64,000 bases of DNA from Candidatus Symbiopectobacterium sp. NZEC151 (GTDB taxonomy: Bacteria; Pseudomonadota; Gammaproteobacteria; Enterobacterales; Enterobacteriaceae). The notes beneath the pieces were generated by a model, which was given only the letters and a program-made list of their open reading frames with translations, did not search any database and was not told where the DNA came from. This document shows, one piece after another, positions 18,191 to 25,670 of this stretch; within the stretch, counting starts at the first letter, position 1, and each line of letters starts with the position of its first letter. Where the stretch lies: assembly GCF_025962655.1 (NCBI RefSeq), contig NZ_JAGFPE010000003.1:372001-436000 (forward strand), written 5' to 3'. Made by a program: the position numbers and the translations under genes.

Positions 18191-19020
18191 GCCCTCTCCT
18201 CCTGCGCGGCAACAGGCGGAGCCCACTGGGCGTAGCGGCGTAACATCGCCTGCCGCGCCTCCACCAGATAACGGGTATGCGCATGGTGGGGATGGCTCAG
18301 CACCGCATCGGTTTCGCCCTGCTCCACCACCCTCCCCTGATACATTACCATCACGCTGTCTGCCAGGCGCTGAATGGCACCCAGATCGTGAGACACAAAC
18401 AGCAGCGTCATGGCGTTGCGCGAGCGCAGTTCAGCAAACAACTGTACGATCTCTGCCTGCGTCACGGCGTCCAACGCGCTGGTGGGTTCATCGGCAATCA
18501 GCAGGCGCGGAGCCAACCCGAGCGCAATGGCAATCGTCACCCGCTGCAACATGCCACCGCTCAACTGTGCGGGGTAATCATCAAAGCGCTTAGCCGCATT
18601 TTCCAGACGCACCTGTTGCAGCAGTGCGATGGCCTTCTCTTTGGCCTCACCGGGCCGCAACGCCAGATGCGCGCACAGGGTTTCCACCATCTGTTTGCCA
18701 ATGGGTTGCAGCGGATCGAACGCTGTCATCGGATGTTGTGGAATCAGGCTGATGTCCCGTCCGCGATAGCGGCGCAGCGCGGCATCATGAAACCCCAGAG
18801 GTTGATCATCAGCAAAGCGCAGGGTGCCTCGACAAACAAAAGCGGTATTCAGCAGTCCGAGCAGAGCGCGGCACAGCAGACTTTTTCCACTGCCGCTCTC
18901 CCCGATCACCCCGAGGCAACGATGCGGTGCCAGCGAAAATGACACATCGTGCAGCAGCGCACGCGATGTCTGTGCCAGCGCGACCTCAAGATGTTCGACC
19001 TGTAACAACGGGGTATTCAC
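18187..19020 (-). CDS. Oligopeptide/nickel-type ABC ATPase (NikD/OppD-like)
   Basis: A 277-aa partner ATPase: Walker A GESGSGKSL, Q-loop LIPQHPMTAFDPL, signature LSGGMLQRV, Walker B LLIADEPTSALD, and a C-terminal HAHTRYLVEARQ segment typical of the OppD/NikD type. The GTG at 19020 is chosen because it follows AGGACGC and yields VNTPLLQVEHLEV; the longer frame would read back through the terminator of the neighbouring amidohydrolase. It forms a two-gene unit with the NikE-like ATPase, with the MATE gene next. Confidence 0.82.
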   Translation of the reverse strand: MNTPLLQVEHLEVALAQTSRALLHDVSFSLAPHRCLGVIGESGSGKSLLCRALLGLLNTAFVCRGTLRFADDQPLGFHDAALRRYRGRDISLIPQHPMTAFDPLQPIGKQMVETLCAHLALRPGEAKEKAIALLQQVRLENAAKRFDDYPAQLSGGMLQRVTIAIALGLAPRLLIADEPTSALDAVTQAEIVQLFAELRSRNAMTLLFVSHDLGAIQRLADSVMVMYQGRVVEQGETDAVLSHPHHAHTRYLVEARQAMLRRYAQWAPPVAAQEERA

Positions 19021-19115
19021 AGCAGTGCGTCCTGATAAAACGTGTCTGGCACACACTAGCAGATAGCGCCCAACACGCGGCGGCGCAATATCAAAAAAAC
19101 GGGGATTAATTGGGG

Positions 19116-19138
19116 AAAAACGCCCCGTCAGGGGCGTT
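19116..19138 (-). terminator. Rho-independent terminator of the yjiH-yjiG-amidohydrolase operon
   Basis: Read on the minus strand, ACGCCCC-TGAC-GGGGCGT is followed directly by TTTTT, 9 bp after the amidohydrolase stop. A clean GC stem and T tail. Confidence 0.85.
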
Positions 19139-19146
19139 GGATGCAT

Positions 19147-20250
19147 TTAGCCTAATGCTTTCTCTACGCAGCGTTTAAACACGCGAACGCCCACTTCCAG
19201 TGAATTGAGATCGAAATGCATATCCGGGTGATGCAAGCCGGGTTTCAGATTGGTACCCAATCCCCAAAAGCCCGCTTTCACCTCGGGACGCAGACGCGGA
19301 TAGAAGAAGAAATCCTCACCGCCAGCGGTGCTTTTCGGCTCCGTCAGCCCCTGCGGGCCAAGCACATCAACGATAGCGTCGCTGATAAGCGCGGTGGCTT
19401 CATCATGAATTTCCGCCGCCGGAATCTCTTTGGTCAGTACCACGTCGGCAGTTGCCCCTAGCGCAGCGGCGCTGTGCTCAATCGCCAGTTTGACTTTCTC
19501 TTTCAGCGTTTGCATCAGGTCGTTCTGCGCAGAACGCAAATCCCAGCACACCGTGGCGCGGTCCGGAATCGAGTTGGTCACACCGGCATCGCACAGGAAA
19601 CGGGTTGCCTTGACGCTCCAGGTCAGGTGCGGCGGCAGTGGAATGGCTTTAACCGCCATCACCGCCTGTGCGGCGGCCTCCAATGCGTTTACCCCCAGAT
19701 GCGGGCGCGCACCGTGCGCCGGTTTGCCGTGGAAGGTCACTTCAAAGGTGCTGCTGGCAGAGTAGTACATGGCAGGTACCGCTTCGCCCAGCACGCACTC
19801 TTCGACAGGGCGTAGGTGGAAACCGAGAATCATATCCACACCGTCCAGCGCGCCGCCTTCCACCATGGCAATGGCACCCGTGCCCAGCTCTTCTGCCGGC
19901 TGGAACAGAATGCGCAGGCGGCCTTTTTTGACGATACCTTCGCGAATAATCTCTTGCGCTGCCGTCAATACTACCGAGGAGTGCGCATCGTGCCCACAGG
20001 TGTGGCGTGCACAATGCTCACCGTCGATGATGTGCCCCAGCGCATCCATATCCGCGCGCAGTGCCAGCAGTGGACCGGGCACGCCGCTGTCTAATTCCGC
20101 CACAATACCGGTCGTGCCGTTAATACCGCGCGTGACGCGATACCCTGCCGCTTCCATTTTGCTGGCAAGGTACTCCGAGGTTTTAAACTCCTGAAAACCC
20201 AGCTCTGGAATGGTGTGCAGGTAGTTGTAATGCTCTAATACGATGGACAT
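19147..20250 (-). CDS. M20-family amidohydrolase/aminoacylase
   Basis: A 367-aa metal-dependent hydrolase of the M20D group (hippurate hydrolase, IAA-amino-acid hydrolase and related N-acyl amino-acid amidases). Metal ligands are visible at HTCGHDAH (about 83-90), PAEELGTGA (about 117), GFHLRP (about 143) and LHHPDMHF near the C-terminus. The dimerisation domain lies between about residues 165 and 275. It is the last gene after yjiH and yjiG. In E. coli that pair precedes the isoaspartyl dipeptidase gene iadA; here an unrelated amidase family occupies the slot, suggesting uptake and cleavage of an N-acyl amino acid or dipeptide. Confidence 0.85.
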   Translation of the reverse strand: MSIVLEHYNYLHTIPELGFQEFKTSEYLASKMEAAGYRVTRGINGTTGIVAELDSGVPGPLLALRADMDALGHIIDGEHCARHTCGHDAHSSVVLTAAQEIIREGIVKKGRLRILFQPAEELGTGAIAMVEGGALDGVDMILGFHLRPVEECVLGEAVPAMYYSASSTFEVTFHGKPAHGARPHLGVNALEAAAQAVMAVKAIPLPPHLTWSVKATRFLCDAGVTNSIPDRATVCWDLRSAQNDLMQTLKEKVKLAIEHSAAALGATADVVLTKEIPAAEIHDEATALISDAIVDVLGPQGLTEPKSTAGGEDFFFYPRLRPEVKAGFWGLGTNLKPGLHHPDMHFDLNSLEVGVRVFKRCVEKALG

Positions 20251-20332
20251 AGTTACGCTCTCTTTTCTCTTTGTGCGTCCCGCAGGAGATCAATCATGCC
20301 GGTCGGTAACCACCGTACCGGCATCGACAGCA

Positions 20333-20809
20333 TCAGGCAAAAAACACGCGCATGATCAACATGGCGATCATGGCGTTGATAATGCTGGTCAGCATCAGCA
20401 GCGGCCAGTATTTCTTCGGCACATCCGCCACCCCGAGCAACCGGCCCATGTACTGCAACTGTGAGCCCATCAGGAAAATAGCCGGGGCTAGAATCGTCAC
20501 CATATGACCATCCAGCGTGCCTTTGGACAGCAGGCTTACGGCAACGCCAGTGCCCGCCGAGGCGGAAAGCCAGGAGGTCAGCAGCACGGTGATCGCTTCG
20601 CCGGGCAGGCCGAACAGGCCCATGATCGGTGCGAACACCTTGCCCAGCAGCGCCATGATGCCGAGCAAATTCAGAATTTCCGCGATCACATAGGCCATCA
20701 GCACGTTGGGCAACAGGTTGTTGATAGCGATATTGAAGCCTTTACGCGCCCCCACCACGAAAATATCAAACGGGTTATTGGACACCTTGGCGGGGCTGTT
20801 ATTGCTCAT
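20333..20809 (-). CDS. yjiG: YjiG-like membrane protein (nucleoside-recognition/Gate domain)
   Basis: A 158-aa inner-membrane protein with four or so hydrophobic segments. The stretches GARKGFNIAINNLLPNVLMAYVI and APAIFLMGSQLQYMGRLLG match YjiG of E. coli (153 aa). The start at 20809 gives MSNNSPAKV and overlaps the end of yjiH by 11 bp, indicating coupled translation. The Gate-domain pair YjiH/YjiG is thought to act in transport, but the substrate is not known. Confidence 0.85.
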   Translation of the reverse strand: MSNNSPAKVSNNPFDIFVVGARKGFNIAINNLLPNVLMAYVIAEILNLLGIMALLGKVFAPIMGLFGLPGEAITVLLTSWLSASAGTGVAVSLLSKGTLDGHMVTILAPAIFLMGSQLQYMGRLLGVADVPKKYWPLLMLTSIINAMIAMLIMRVFFA

Positions 20810-21470
20810 TCTGAAAATCCTTGCGATAAACCGTGTTAAGCACCACGCGTACCAGCGCAGCACCGACAAATTTCATGATGAACATCAGCACCAGCGGAAT
20901 CACAATCGGTGCGGTCATCGAGAGGAACAGCGCGGAACCAATCGTGAAGTAGTTATTGATAAGCCCGGCACCGGAATACTGCCATGCGCTCATGATCACC
21001 AAATCTTTCTGCGTGATATCACCGCGATCGCTCAACTCTTTGGTCAGCGCCGCACCGGCGTCAGTACTTTGCAGATCGGTGATCATCGCCAGCCCCGTCA
21101 GGCCGGGAATGCCGAGCAGCGGACGCAGCAGCGGCGTCAACAGACGGTGCGCCGCGCGGATGGCACCGTAGTGGGTGAAGATTTCCAGCACGCCCAACGC
21201 CAGCATCACCGTAGGCACCAGCGACAGGGCGAAGATAAAGCCCGCTTTGGCGCTGATGCCACCCGCGCCGATAAAGGTTCCACCCTCTTTGATGGCACCA
21301 AAGCTACCGCCCAACGTGGTGAAATCGAAGGCACCCAGCCAATTCAGCCCATCGACCTTGAAAAACAGCCCTGAGAAAAACAGAATCGCCCCAACCAGCG
21401 CGATATAGGGCCCCAATTTTCTAAACAGGCCCGCACGCTGCGCCGTTGGCTGCGCGATCTCTTCTGACAT
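20799..21470 (-). CDS. yjiH: YjiH-like membrane protein (nucleoside-recognition/Gate domain)
   Basis: A 223-aa membrane protein, first gene of the yjiH-yjiG-amidohydrolase operon. It has hydrophobic segments at about residues 20-40, 75-98 and 170-205, and the Gate-type segments LLRPLLGIPGLTGLAMITDLQ and MSAWQYSGAGLINNYFTIGS. The start at 21470 (MSEEIAQPT) has AAGGGGATTTGT before it; the longer frame would add 37 residues without coding character. Likely half of a two-subunit transporter with YjiG; inference from family and context. Confidence 0.85.
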   Translation of the reverse strand: MSEEIAQPTAQRAGLFRKLGPYIALVGAILFFSGLFFKVDGLNWLGAFDFTTLGGSFGAIKEGGTFIGAGGISAKAGFIFALSLVPTVMLALGVLEIFTHYGAIRAAHRLLTPLLRPLLGIPGLTGLAMITDLQSTDAGAALTKELSDRGDITQKDLVIMSAWQYSGAGLINNYFTIGSALFLSMTAPIVIPLVLMFIMKFVGAALVRVVLNTVYRKDFQNEQ

Positions 21471-22344
21471 ACAAATCCCCTTTTGAATCCCCTGCGTTGG
21501 TGAAAAAGCCACGCTCAACGCCGCTTTCCCGCGCTGATGCCGTGACAAATGAAGAAAAAAACTGCGACCAGCGTGCAGCACACGCCAGAAATATTGCTGA
21601 GATTGATAACGGAATAAGACGCGGGGCCGTTATAGAACAAAGCCCGTTTTAGGCCTTGTATACCCGAATAATTCACGTTGCAGGAAGATGGCAAGTGAGG
21701 GTTAACCCGGTAAGTGATTCGGGTAAGTGAACACAGCCAACGCACCTGCAAGGTAAAATATGACGGATATAAACGTTATACATGCATCTCGATGGATGAT
21801 GCTCAGTCAATTGCAGCAACCTATCCTTTTTTATTTCCCCTAAGCTTGTCAAGGCTTATTCTCATGAAAGTCTTGCCGAAAAAGCAAATCAGCTTTCCCG
21901 CCACGCCAATGGCAGCCTAAAACATAAAGCGTTAGGGTAAAAAGACCAAATTTGCATACCGCATGCAGAAATTGGATGGGCTTTTAGCATTGAATATATT
22001 GAACAAATTAACTTTTCCTCTGCACGTTTTTGGCAGAAAAAAATAACATGTCAATCCGATAACCGGGGGCGAAAAATTCCGCGTCTTGCGGGTACAGCAT
22101 TATTCTCATCATTATGTTGGTGATTTGTAATATTGTAATCAGAGCGGAATCTGATAATCAGTAAAAACGATTAAATAAACCCTATCCAAACAGAGATTAA
22201 TTCTACTTCCTGCGCATTTCTTTAGAATAAAATAAAATACTCACGGGGCTTGTGATACACTTCGTTAGTATATCGCGGTATGGCACGCTGAATAAACCAT
22301 CAGCACCGCTTGTTTTCGAACCACAATATTCATCAGGATAGACT
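21471..22344. other. Long intergenic region between yjiH and yjbB
   Basis: These 874 bp hold the divergent promoters of yjiH and yjbB and one ERIC-type repeat (listed separately). Apart from that the stretch is AT-rich, especially 21940-22330, and no reading frame with coding character was found on either strand. Confidence 0.5.
21659..21771. repeat. ERIC/IRU-type intergenic repeat
   Basis: About 113 bp with imperfect terminal inverted repeats TATACCCG...GTTGCAGG and CCTGCAAGG...GGATATA. The centre contains GTAAGTGATTCGGGTAAGTG followed by CAGCCAACGCACCTGCAA, closely resembling the enterobacterial repetitive intergenic consensus (AAGTAAGTGACTGGGGTGAGCG and flanks). ERIC elements are non-coding, palindromic and typical of Enterobacterales. 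Confidence 0.75.
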
Positions 22345-23967
22345 ATGTTGACGCTGCTGCATTTGCTCTCTTCCGTTGCACTGCTGGTATGGGGAACCCA
22401 TATCGTCCGCACGGGTATTATGCGAGTTTATGGTGCAAACCTGCGCCGTATATTGAGTGCCAGCATCAAGAAAACCAGCATGGCATTTTTGGCCGGTCTC
22501 GGCGTAACAGCGCTGGTACAAAGCAGTAACGCCACCGCGCTGCTGGCCATCTCTTTTGTGTCGCAGCAACTGATCGCGCTTTCCCCTGCATTGGTGATTA
22601 TGCTGGGGGCAGATGTCGGTACCGCGCTTATGGCGCGTATCCTGACGTTTGACTTAGGCTGGCTTTCTCCTCTGCTGTTGCTCTGCGGGATTGTGGCATT
22701 TCTCTCCAACCGCAAGGCCCGTGTCGGCCAACTGGGGCGAGTGGGCATCGGCCTTGGATTGATCCTGTTGGCGCTGGAATTGATCGTCGCTGCTGCTGCC
22801 CCCATCACCCATTCCAGCGCCATTCTGGTGATTTTTACCTCCATTTCTGATGACACGCTGCTGGCACTGCTGCTGGGGGCGGTGTTCGCCATGGTCAGCT
22901 ATTCCAGCCTTGCCGCTGTGCTGCTGACGGCGACGCTGGCAGCAACCGCGCTGCTTCCGCTGAAAATGGCGCTGTGCATTGTGATTGGTGCCAACCTCGG
23001 CAGCGGTGTGCTGGCAATACTCGGAGGACGCGGACAAAGTGCCAGCGCCCGACAATTGGTGCTCGGCAGTATGTTGTTCAAGATCATCGGCTGCGTGTTG
23101 ATTCTGCCCTGGCTGGCACCGCTTGCACTGTGGATCAGCAGCACGGACGTTGCCTCCGACGAAGCCGTTATCTATTTTCATGTCGTCTATAACCTGCTGC
23201 GCTGCCTGCTGATGCTGCCGCTGGTGACCAGCATGGCGCGTCTGTGTCGCCGTTTGGTGCCCCATGAGGATATGAATAACGCCACCGCCGCACCGCGTTA
23301 TCTCGACAACAGCGCGCTGGACACGCCTTCGCTTGCCCTCGCTAATGCGGTACGCGAAACGCTGCGACTGGGCGATGTCGTCGCGCAAATGCTGGAGCGC
23401 TTTAGGCTGGTGCTGTTGGGTGACAGAGAGCAAAAACGCGAGATCAGCCGCCTTGATGAAGAGGCGGATATGCTACACAGCGCTATCAAGCTCTATCTGG
23501 CGCAAATTCGTCAGGACGACCTGGGAGAGGAAGATTCGCGCCGTTGGGCGGAAGTGATCGATACGGCGTTAAACCTGAAACAGGCGGGCGGTATTCTCGA
23601 GCATATTTCGTCGTCGTTCACTAACAAGGCGCTGGATGCCCGGCTTTCCTTATCCTCCGAGGGCATGGAGGAACTGCTGGCGCTGCATCAACGCCTCACC
23701 AGTTCCCTCTCGCTGGCGATGTCAGTGTTTCTCACCGGAGACATGACCAACGCCAAACGCCTGCGCCGTGCCAAACACCGTTTGATTCTGCTGGGTCGTC
23801 GCTACTCACACGCTCACGTGGAACGCCTGCATCAGCAAAACCCACAGAGCCTGGAAACCAGCTCGCTGCATATGGGACTGCTGGGGGATATCCGGCGTCT
23901 GAATTCGCTGTTCTGTGCCGTGGCGTATCATGTGCTGGAGCCAGACCCGGAAGATTCAGCAGAATAA
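22345..23967 (+). CDS. yjbB: Na/Pi cotransporter family protein YjbB
   Basis: A 540-aa membrane protein (543 aa in E. coli) reported in E. coli to mediate phosphate export. Two Na/Pi-cotransporter repeats are visible: GVTALVQSSNATALLAISF (about 53-71) with the QSS motif and ISYSS-type MVSYSSLAAVLLTATLAAT (about 186-204), followed by GANLGSG. The last 200 residues form a PhoU-like helical domain with RRSKHR-like RRAKHRLILLGRRYSHAHVERLHQQN. The start follows CAGGATAGACT. It stands alone. Confidence 0.93.
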   Translation: MLTLLHLLSSVALLVWGTHIVRTGIMRVYGANLRRILSASIKKTSMAFLAGLGVTALVQSSNATALLAISFVSQQLIALSPALVIMLGADVGTALMARILTFDLGWLSPLLLLCGIVAFLSNRKARVGQLGRVGIGLGLILLALELIVAAAAPITHSSAILVIFTSISDDTLLALLLGAVFAMVSYSSLAAVLLTATLAATALLPLKMALCIVIGANLGSGVLAILGGRGQSASARQLVLGSMLFKIIGCVLILPWLAPLALWISSTDVASDEAVIYFHVVYNLLRCLLMLPLVTSMARLCRRLVPHEDMNNATAAPRYLDNSALDTPSLALANAVRETLRLGDVVAQMLERFRLVLLGDREQKREISRLDEEADMLHSAIKLYLAQIRQDDLGEEDSRRWAEVIDTALNLKQAGGILEHISSSFTNKALDARLSLSSEGMEELLALHQRLTSSLSLAMSVFLTGDMTNAKRLRRAKHRLILLGRRYSHAHVERLHQQNPQSLETSSLHMGLLGDIRRLNSLFCAVAYHVLEPDPEDSAE

Positions 23968-23982
23968 TCGTTGTCACAACGA

Positions 23983-24011
23983 CAGGAGGGCAGCAAAACG
24001 CTGCCCTCCTG
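23983..24011. terminator. Strong hairpin between yjbB and the microcin cassette
   Basis: CAGGAGGGCAG and CTGCCCTCCTG form a perfect 11-bp stem with a 7-nt loop, between the convergent yjbB and microcin genes. No T run on either side, but the position suggests a bidirectional terminator. Confidence 0.6.
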
Positions 24012-24050
24012 CACATTCATCCTGCGATAAATGTTATACCACTAACCGAC

Positions 24051-24377
24051 TCAACACGACTGAGGGCGTGAGATTGCCAGTTCTTTATCCATGACACAGG
24101 GCGACGCGCCACCGCCGCTGCCGTTCCAGGTCGGACCCATCGGCACCACGGGGATCGGCACGCTGACCGGGCCGTGTTTAACCGCTTCCTGCACAACGGT
24201 TTGTACCGCACCACTCACAGCACCGCCGGCAGCGCCAGCGATACCGCCGACGGCGCCAAATCCGGCGCCCCACGCCATATTTTCTCCCAGCGTGTTGAGC
24301 AATTCTTTATTACTGCTCGCTTGGTCATTCCCTGCACCCGAGACATTTATCAACATACTTTCGTCAATTTCTCTCAT
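24051..24377 (-). CDS. Class IIa-type microcin precursor (108 aa, double-glycine leader)
   Basis: Small exported antibacterial peptide candidate. Residues 1-15, MREIDESMLINVSGA, match the microcin V type leader in length and in the spacing of hydrophobic residues before Gly-Ala, the cut site of a C39 peptidase such as the CvaB homologue encoded 2.5 kb away. The 93-residue mature part starts polar, continues with the Gly/Ala-rich hydrophobic stretch WGAGFGAVGGIAGAAGGAV (about 36-54) and ends with two cysteines (94 and 108) that could form the terminal disulfide loop seen in microcin V. It overlaps the upstream immunity candidate by 14 bp. The amino-acid sequence was not recognised as a named microcin. 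Confidence 0.85.
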   Translation of the reverse strand: MREIDESMLINVSGAGNDQASSNKELLNTLGENMAWGAGFGAVGGIAGAAGGAVSGAVQTVVQEAVKHGPVSVPIPVVPMGPTWNGSGGGASPCVMDKELAISRPQSC

Positions 24378-24645
24378 ACGACCTCCTGTTTAATATAACC
24401 AAAAAGAAAATTATCATATTTAAAACAATTGACACCAATGAAGAAACCAGACTTGTTTCCAGTGAAAAATAAGTATCTGTATCGTGTAGAATATCCCTTG
24501 ATAAGGGATAAAAAAACCCAATAAAACAGGACGTAAATACATTATATGAAATATAGAATAAATTTTTTTTAGTTTTACTATTACGTAAGAAAATAATGTA
24601 AGACGTCACTGATAAACATACTGGAGAAAAAATATCTGATAACAT
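24364..24645 (-). CDS. Candidate microcin immunity protein 1 (93 aa, three membrane helices)
   Basis: A small, very hydrophobic protein with likely membrane segments at about residues 6-20, 29-47 and 64-86 and a basic C-terminus (NRRSYERN). The ATG at 24645 has GGAG 6 nt upstream; a TTG four codons earlier is less likely. It overlaps the start of the 108-aa microcin precursor by 14 bp, the arrangement expected of an immunity-structural pair. A paralogue at 25075-25356 has the same length, ends in the same residues and overlaps a second precursor in the same way. Immunity is inferred from context; the sequence itself was not recognised. Confidence 0.7.
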   Translation of the reverse strand: MLSDIFSPVCLSVTSYIIFLRNSKTKKNLFYISYNVFTSCFIGFFYPLSRDILHDTDTYFSLETSLVSSLVSIVLNMIIFFLVILNRRSYERN

Positions 24646-24911
24646 TTCTCGCTCCAAGCCTGACTATTAGGCATCAATAGACACATAAGAGAATGAGGAA
24701 ATGCAATGTATCTTCGTTACGAGTTTCGTTCATTCTAGCGTTATTCCCCCTCTGCAACCAGCACTTCACTGAAAGTGGTTTAATTTTTGTTTAATTTTTT
24801 CTTTATTTATTAAATTAATCACTGACTTGATAAAAAAATTAAATTCTACCCTGTTCATTTGACACTAAAGGATGCAGAACTCGGCTTGCGTCACCTGGGG
24901 CGATGTAACCT
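24646..24911. other. Region upstream of immunity gene 1 (duplicated leader sequence)
   Basis: No gene seen. Much of this AT-rich stretch is repeated upstream of immunity gene 2: the segment around AGAGAATGAGGAAATGCAATG (24689 onward, about 25403 in the other copy) and the later A/T tracts align almost base for base. It probably carries the minus-strand promoter of cassette 1. Confidence 0.6.
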
Positions 24912-25088
24912 TTAAAATAAAGGAAACAGCGCCCCCACTACTGCACCGCCAGGGCCGGTCACTGCGCCCACCCCCGCCCCCCACGCCATGCTTGAACCAA
25001 GTGTGTTGAGTAGTTGCTGGTTCTTATCTGCTTGATCCCCACCTGCACCTGATACATTTATCAACATATTTTCGTCAATTTCTCTCAT
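24912..25088 (-). CDS. Second microcin-like precursor (58 aa, double-glycine leader)
   Basis: A short frame translated by hand. It starts MREIDENMLINVSGA, a leader differing at one position from that of the 108-aa precursor. The 43-residue mature part is GGDQADKNQQLLNTLG followed by SSMAWGAGVGAVTGPGGAV and VGALFPLF, then TAA. It aligns with the first half of the larger mature peptide but stops before the polar, cysteine-containing tail. It overlaps immunity gene 2 by 14 bp exactly as cassette 1 does. It may be a short bacteriocin in its own right, the partner of a two-peptide system, or a truncated paralogue. Confidence 0.75.
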   Translation of the reverse strand: MREIDENMLINVSGAGGDQADKNQQLLNTLGSSMAWGAGVGAVTGPGGAVVGALFPLF

Positions 25089-25356
25089 ACGACCTCCTGT
25101 TTAATATAACTAAAAGGAAAATTATCATATTTAAAACAATTGCTACCAATGAAGAAACCAGACTCGTTGCCAATGAAAAATGAATGTCTTTATCGTTTAG
25201 AAAATCTGTGAACAAGGGATAAAAAAAACCATTAAAGCAGGACATAAATACAATAAATGAAATATGAACAAAATGCTTTTTGGTTTTTCGCTTGCGCAAA
25301 AAAATAATATAGGACATGACTGAAAACCACACTGGAGAAAAAATACCTGATAACAT
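25075..25356 (-). CDS. Candidate microcin immunity protein 2 (93 aa, three membrane helices)
   Basis: Paralogue of the 24364-24645 product with the same length, the same helix pattern and an identical C-terminus (VILNRRSYERN), but many substitutions in the first two thirds. ATG at 25356 with GGAG upstream. It overlaps the 58-aa precursor by 14 bp. The divergence from copy 1 in the loops and first two helices, with conservation of the end, fits specificity change after duplication. Function inferred from position. Confidence 0.68.
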   Translation of the reverse strand: MLSGIFSPVWFSVMSYIIFLRKRKTKKHFVHISFIVFMSCFNGFFYPLFTDFLNDKDIHFSLATSLVSSLVAIVLNMIIFLLVILNRRSYERN

Positions 25357-25670
25357 TTTTCGCTCCAAATCTGATGAGTAGGCATCGATAGGTGCACAAG
25401 AGAATGAGGAAATGCAATGTATCTTTAGTTACGTTTTTGTTCGTTTTAACTTCATTTATCCCATCCTGACAGAACTTCTCTGAAAGAGGTTTAATTTTTC
25501 TTTATTTATTTATTAAATCAACCACTAATTTGATAAAAAAATGAATTTCCCCCCATAACATTGACATCAGAAGGGGATTAACTATGCTATAGCGCACCCT
25601 ATATTAAATATGTGCGTTTTTCGAAAGTTTAGCCCCTGTAGTCGATAACATAATATGCTGAGAGGTATGC
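25357..25670. other. Divergent promoter region of the microcin locus
   Basis: 314 bp, very AT-rich, between immunity gene 2 and cvaA. The left part is a duplicate of the region before immunity gene 1. The right part carries a good sigma-70 promoter for cvaA (listed separately). I searched for a Fur-type box, since microcin V is iron-regulated, and saw none. Confidence 0.6.
25561..25588 (+). promoter_or_regulatory. Sigma-70 promoter of the export genes
   Basis: TTGACA at 25561-25566, a 16-bp spacer and TATGCT at 25583-25588. The -35 is a perfect consensus. It lies 83 bp before the cvaA-like start. Confidence 0.6.

Noticed and set aside
25357-25670. Fur box controlling the microcin genes
   Set aside because: Microcin V is iron-regulated, so I looked for a GATAATGATAATCATTATC-like sequence in both upstream regions; none was convincing.
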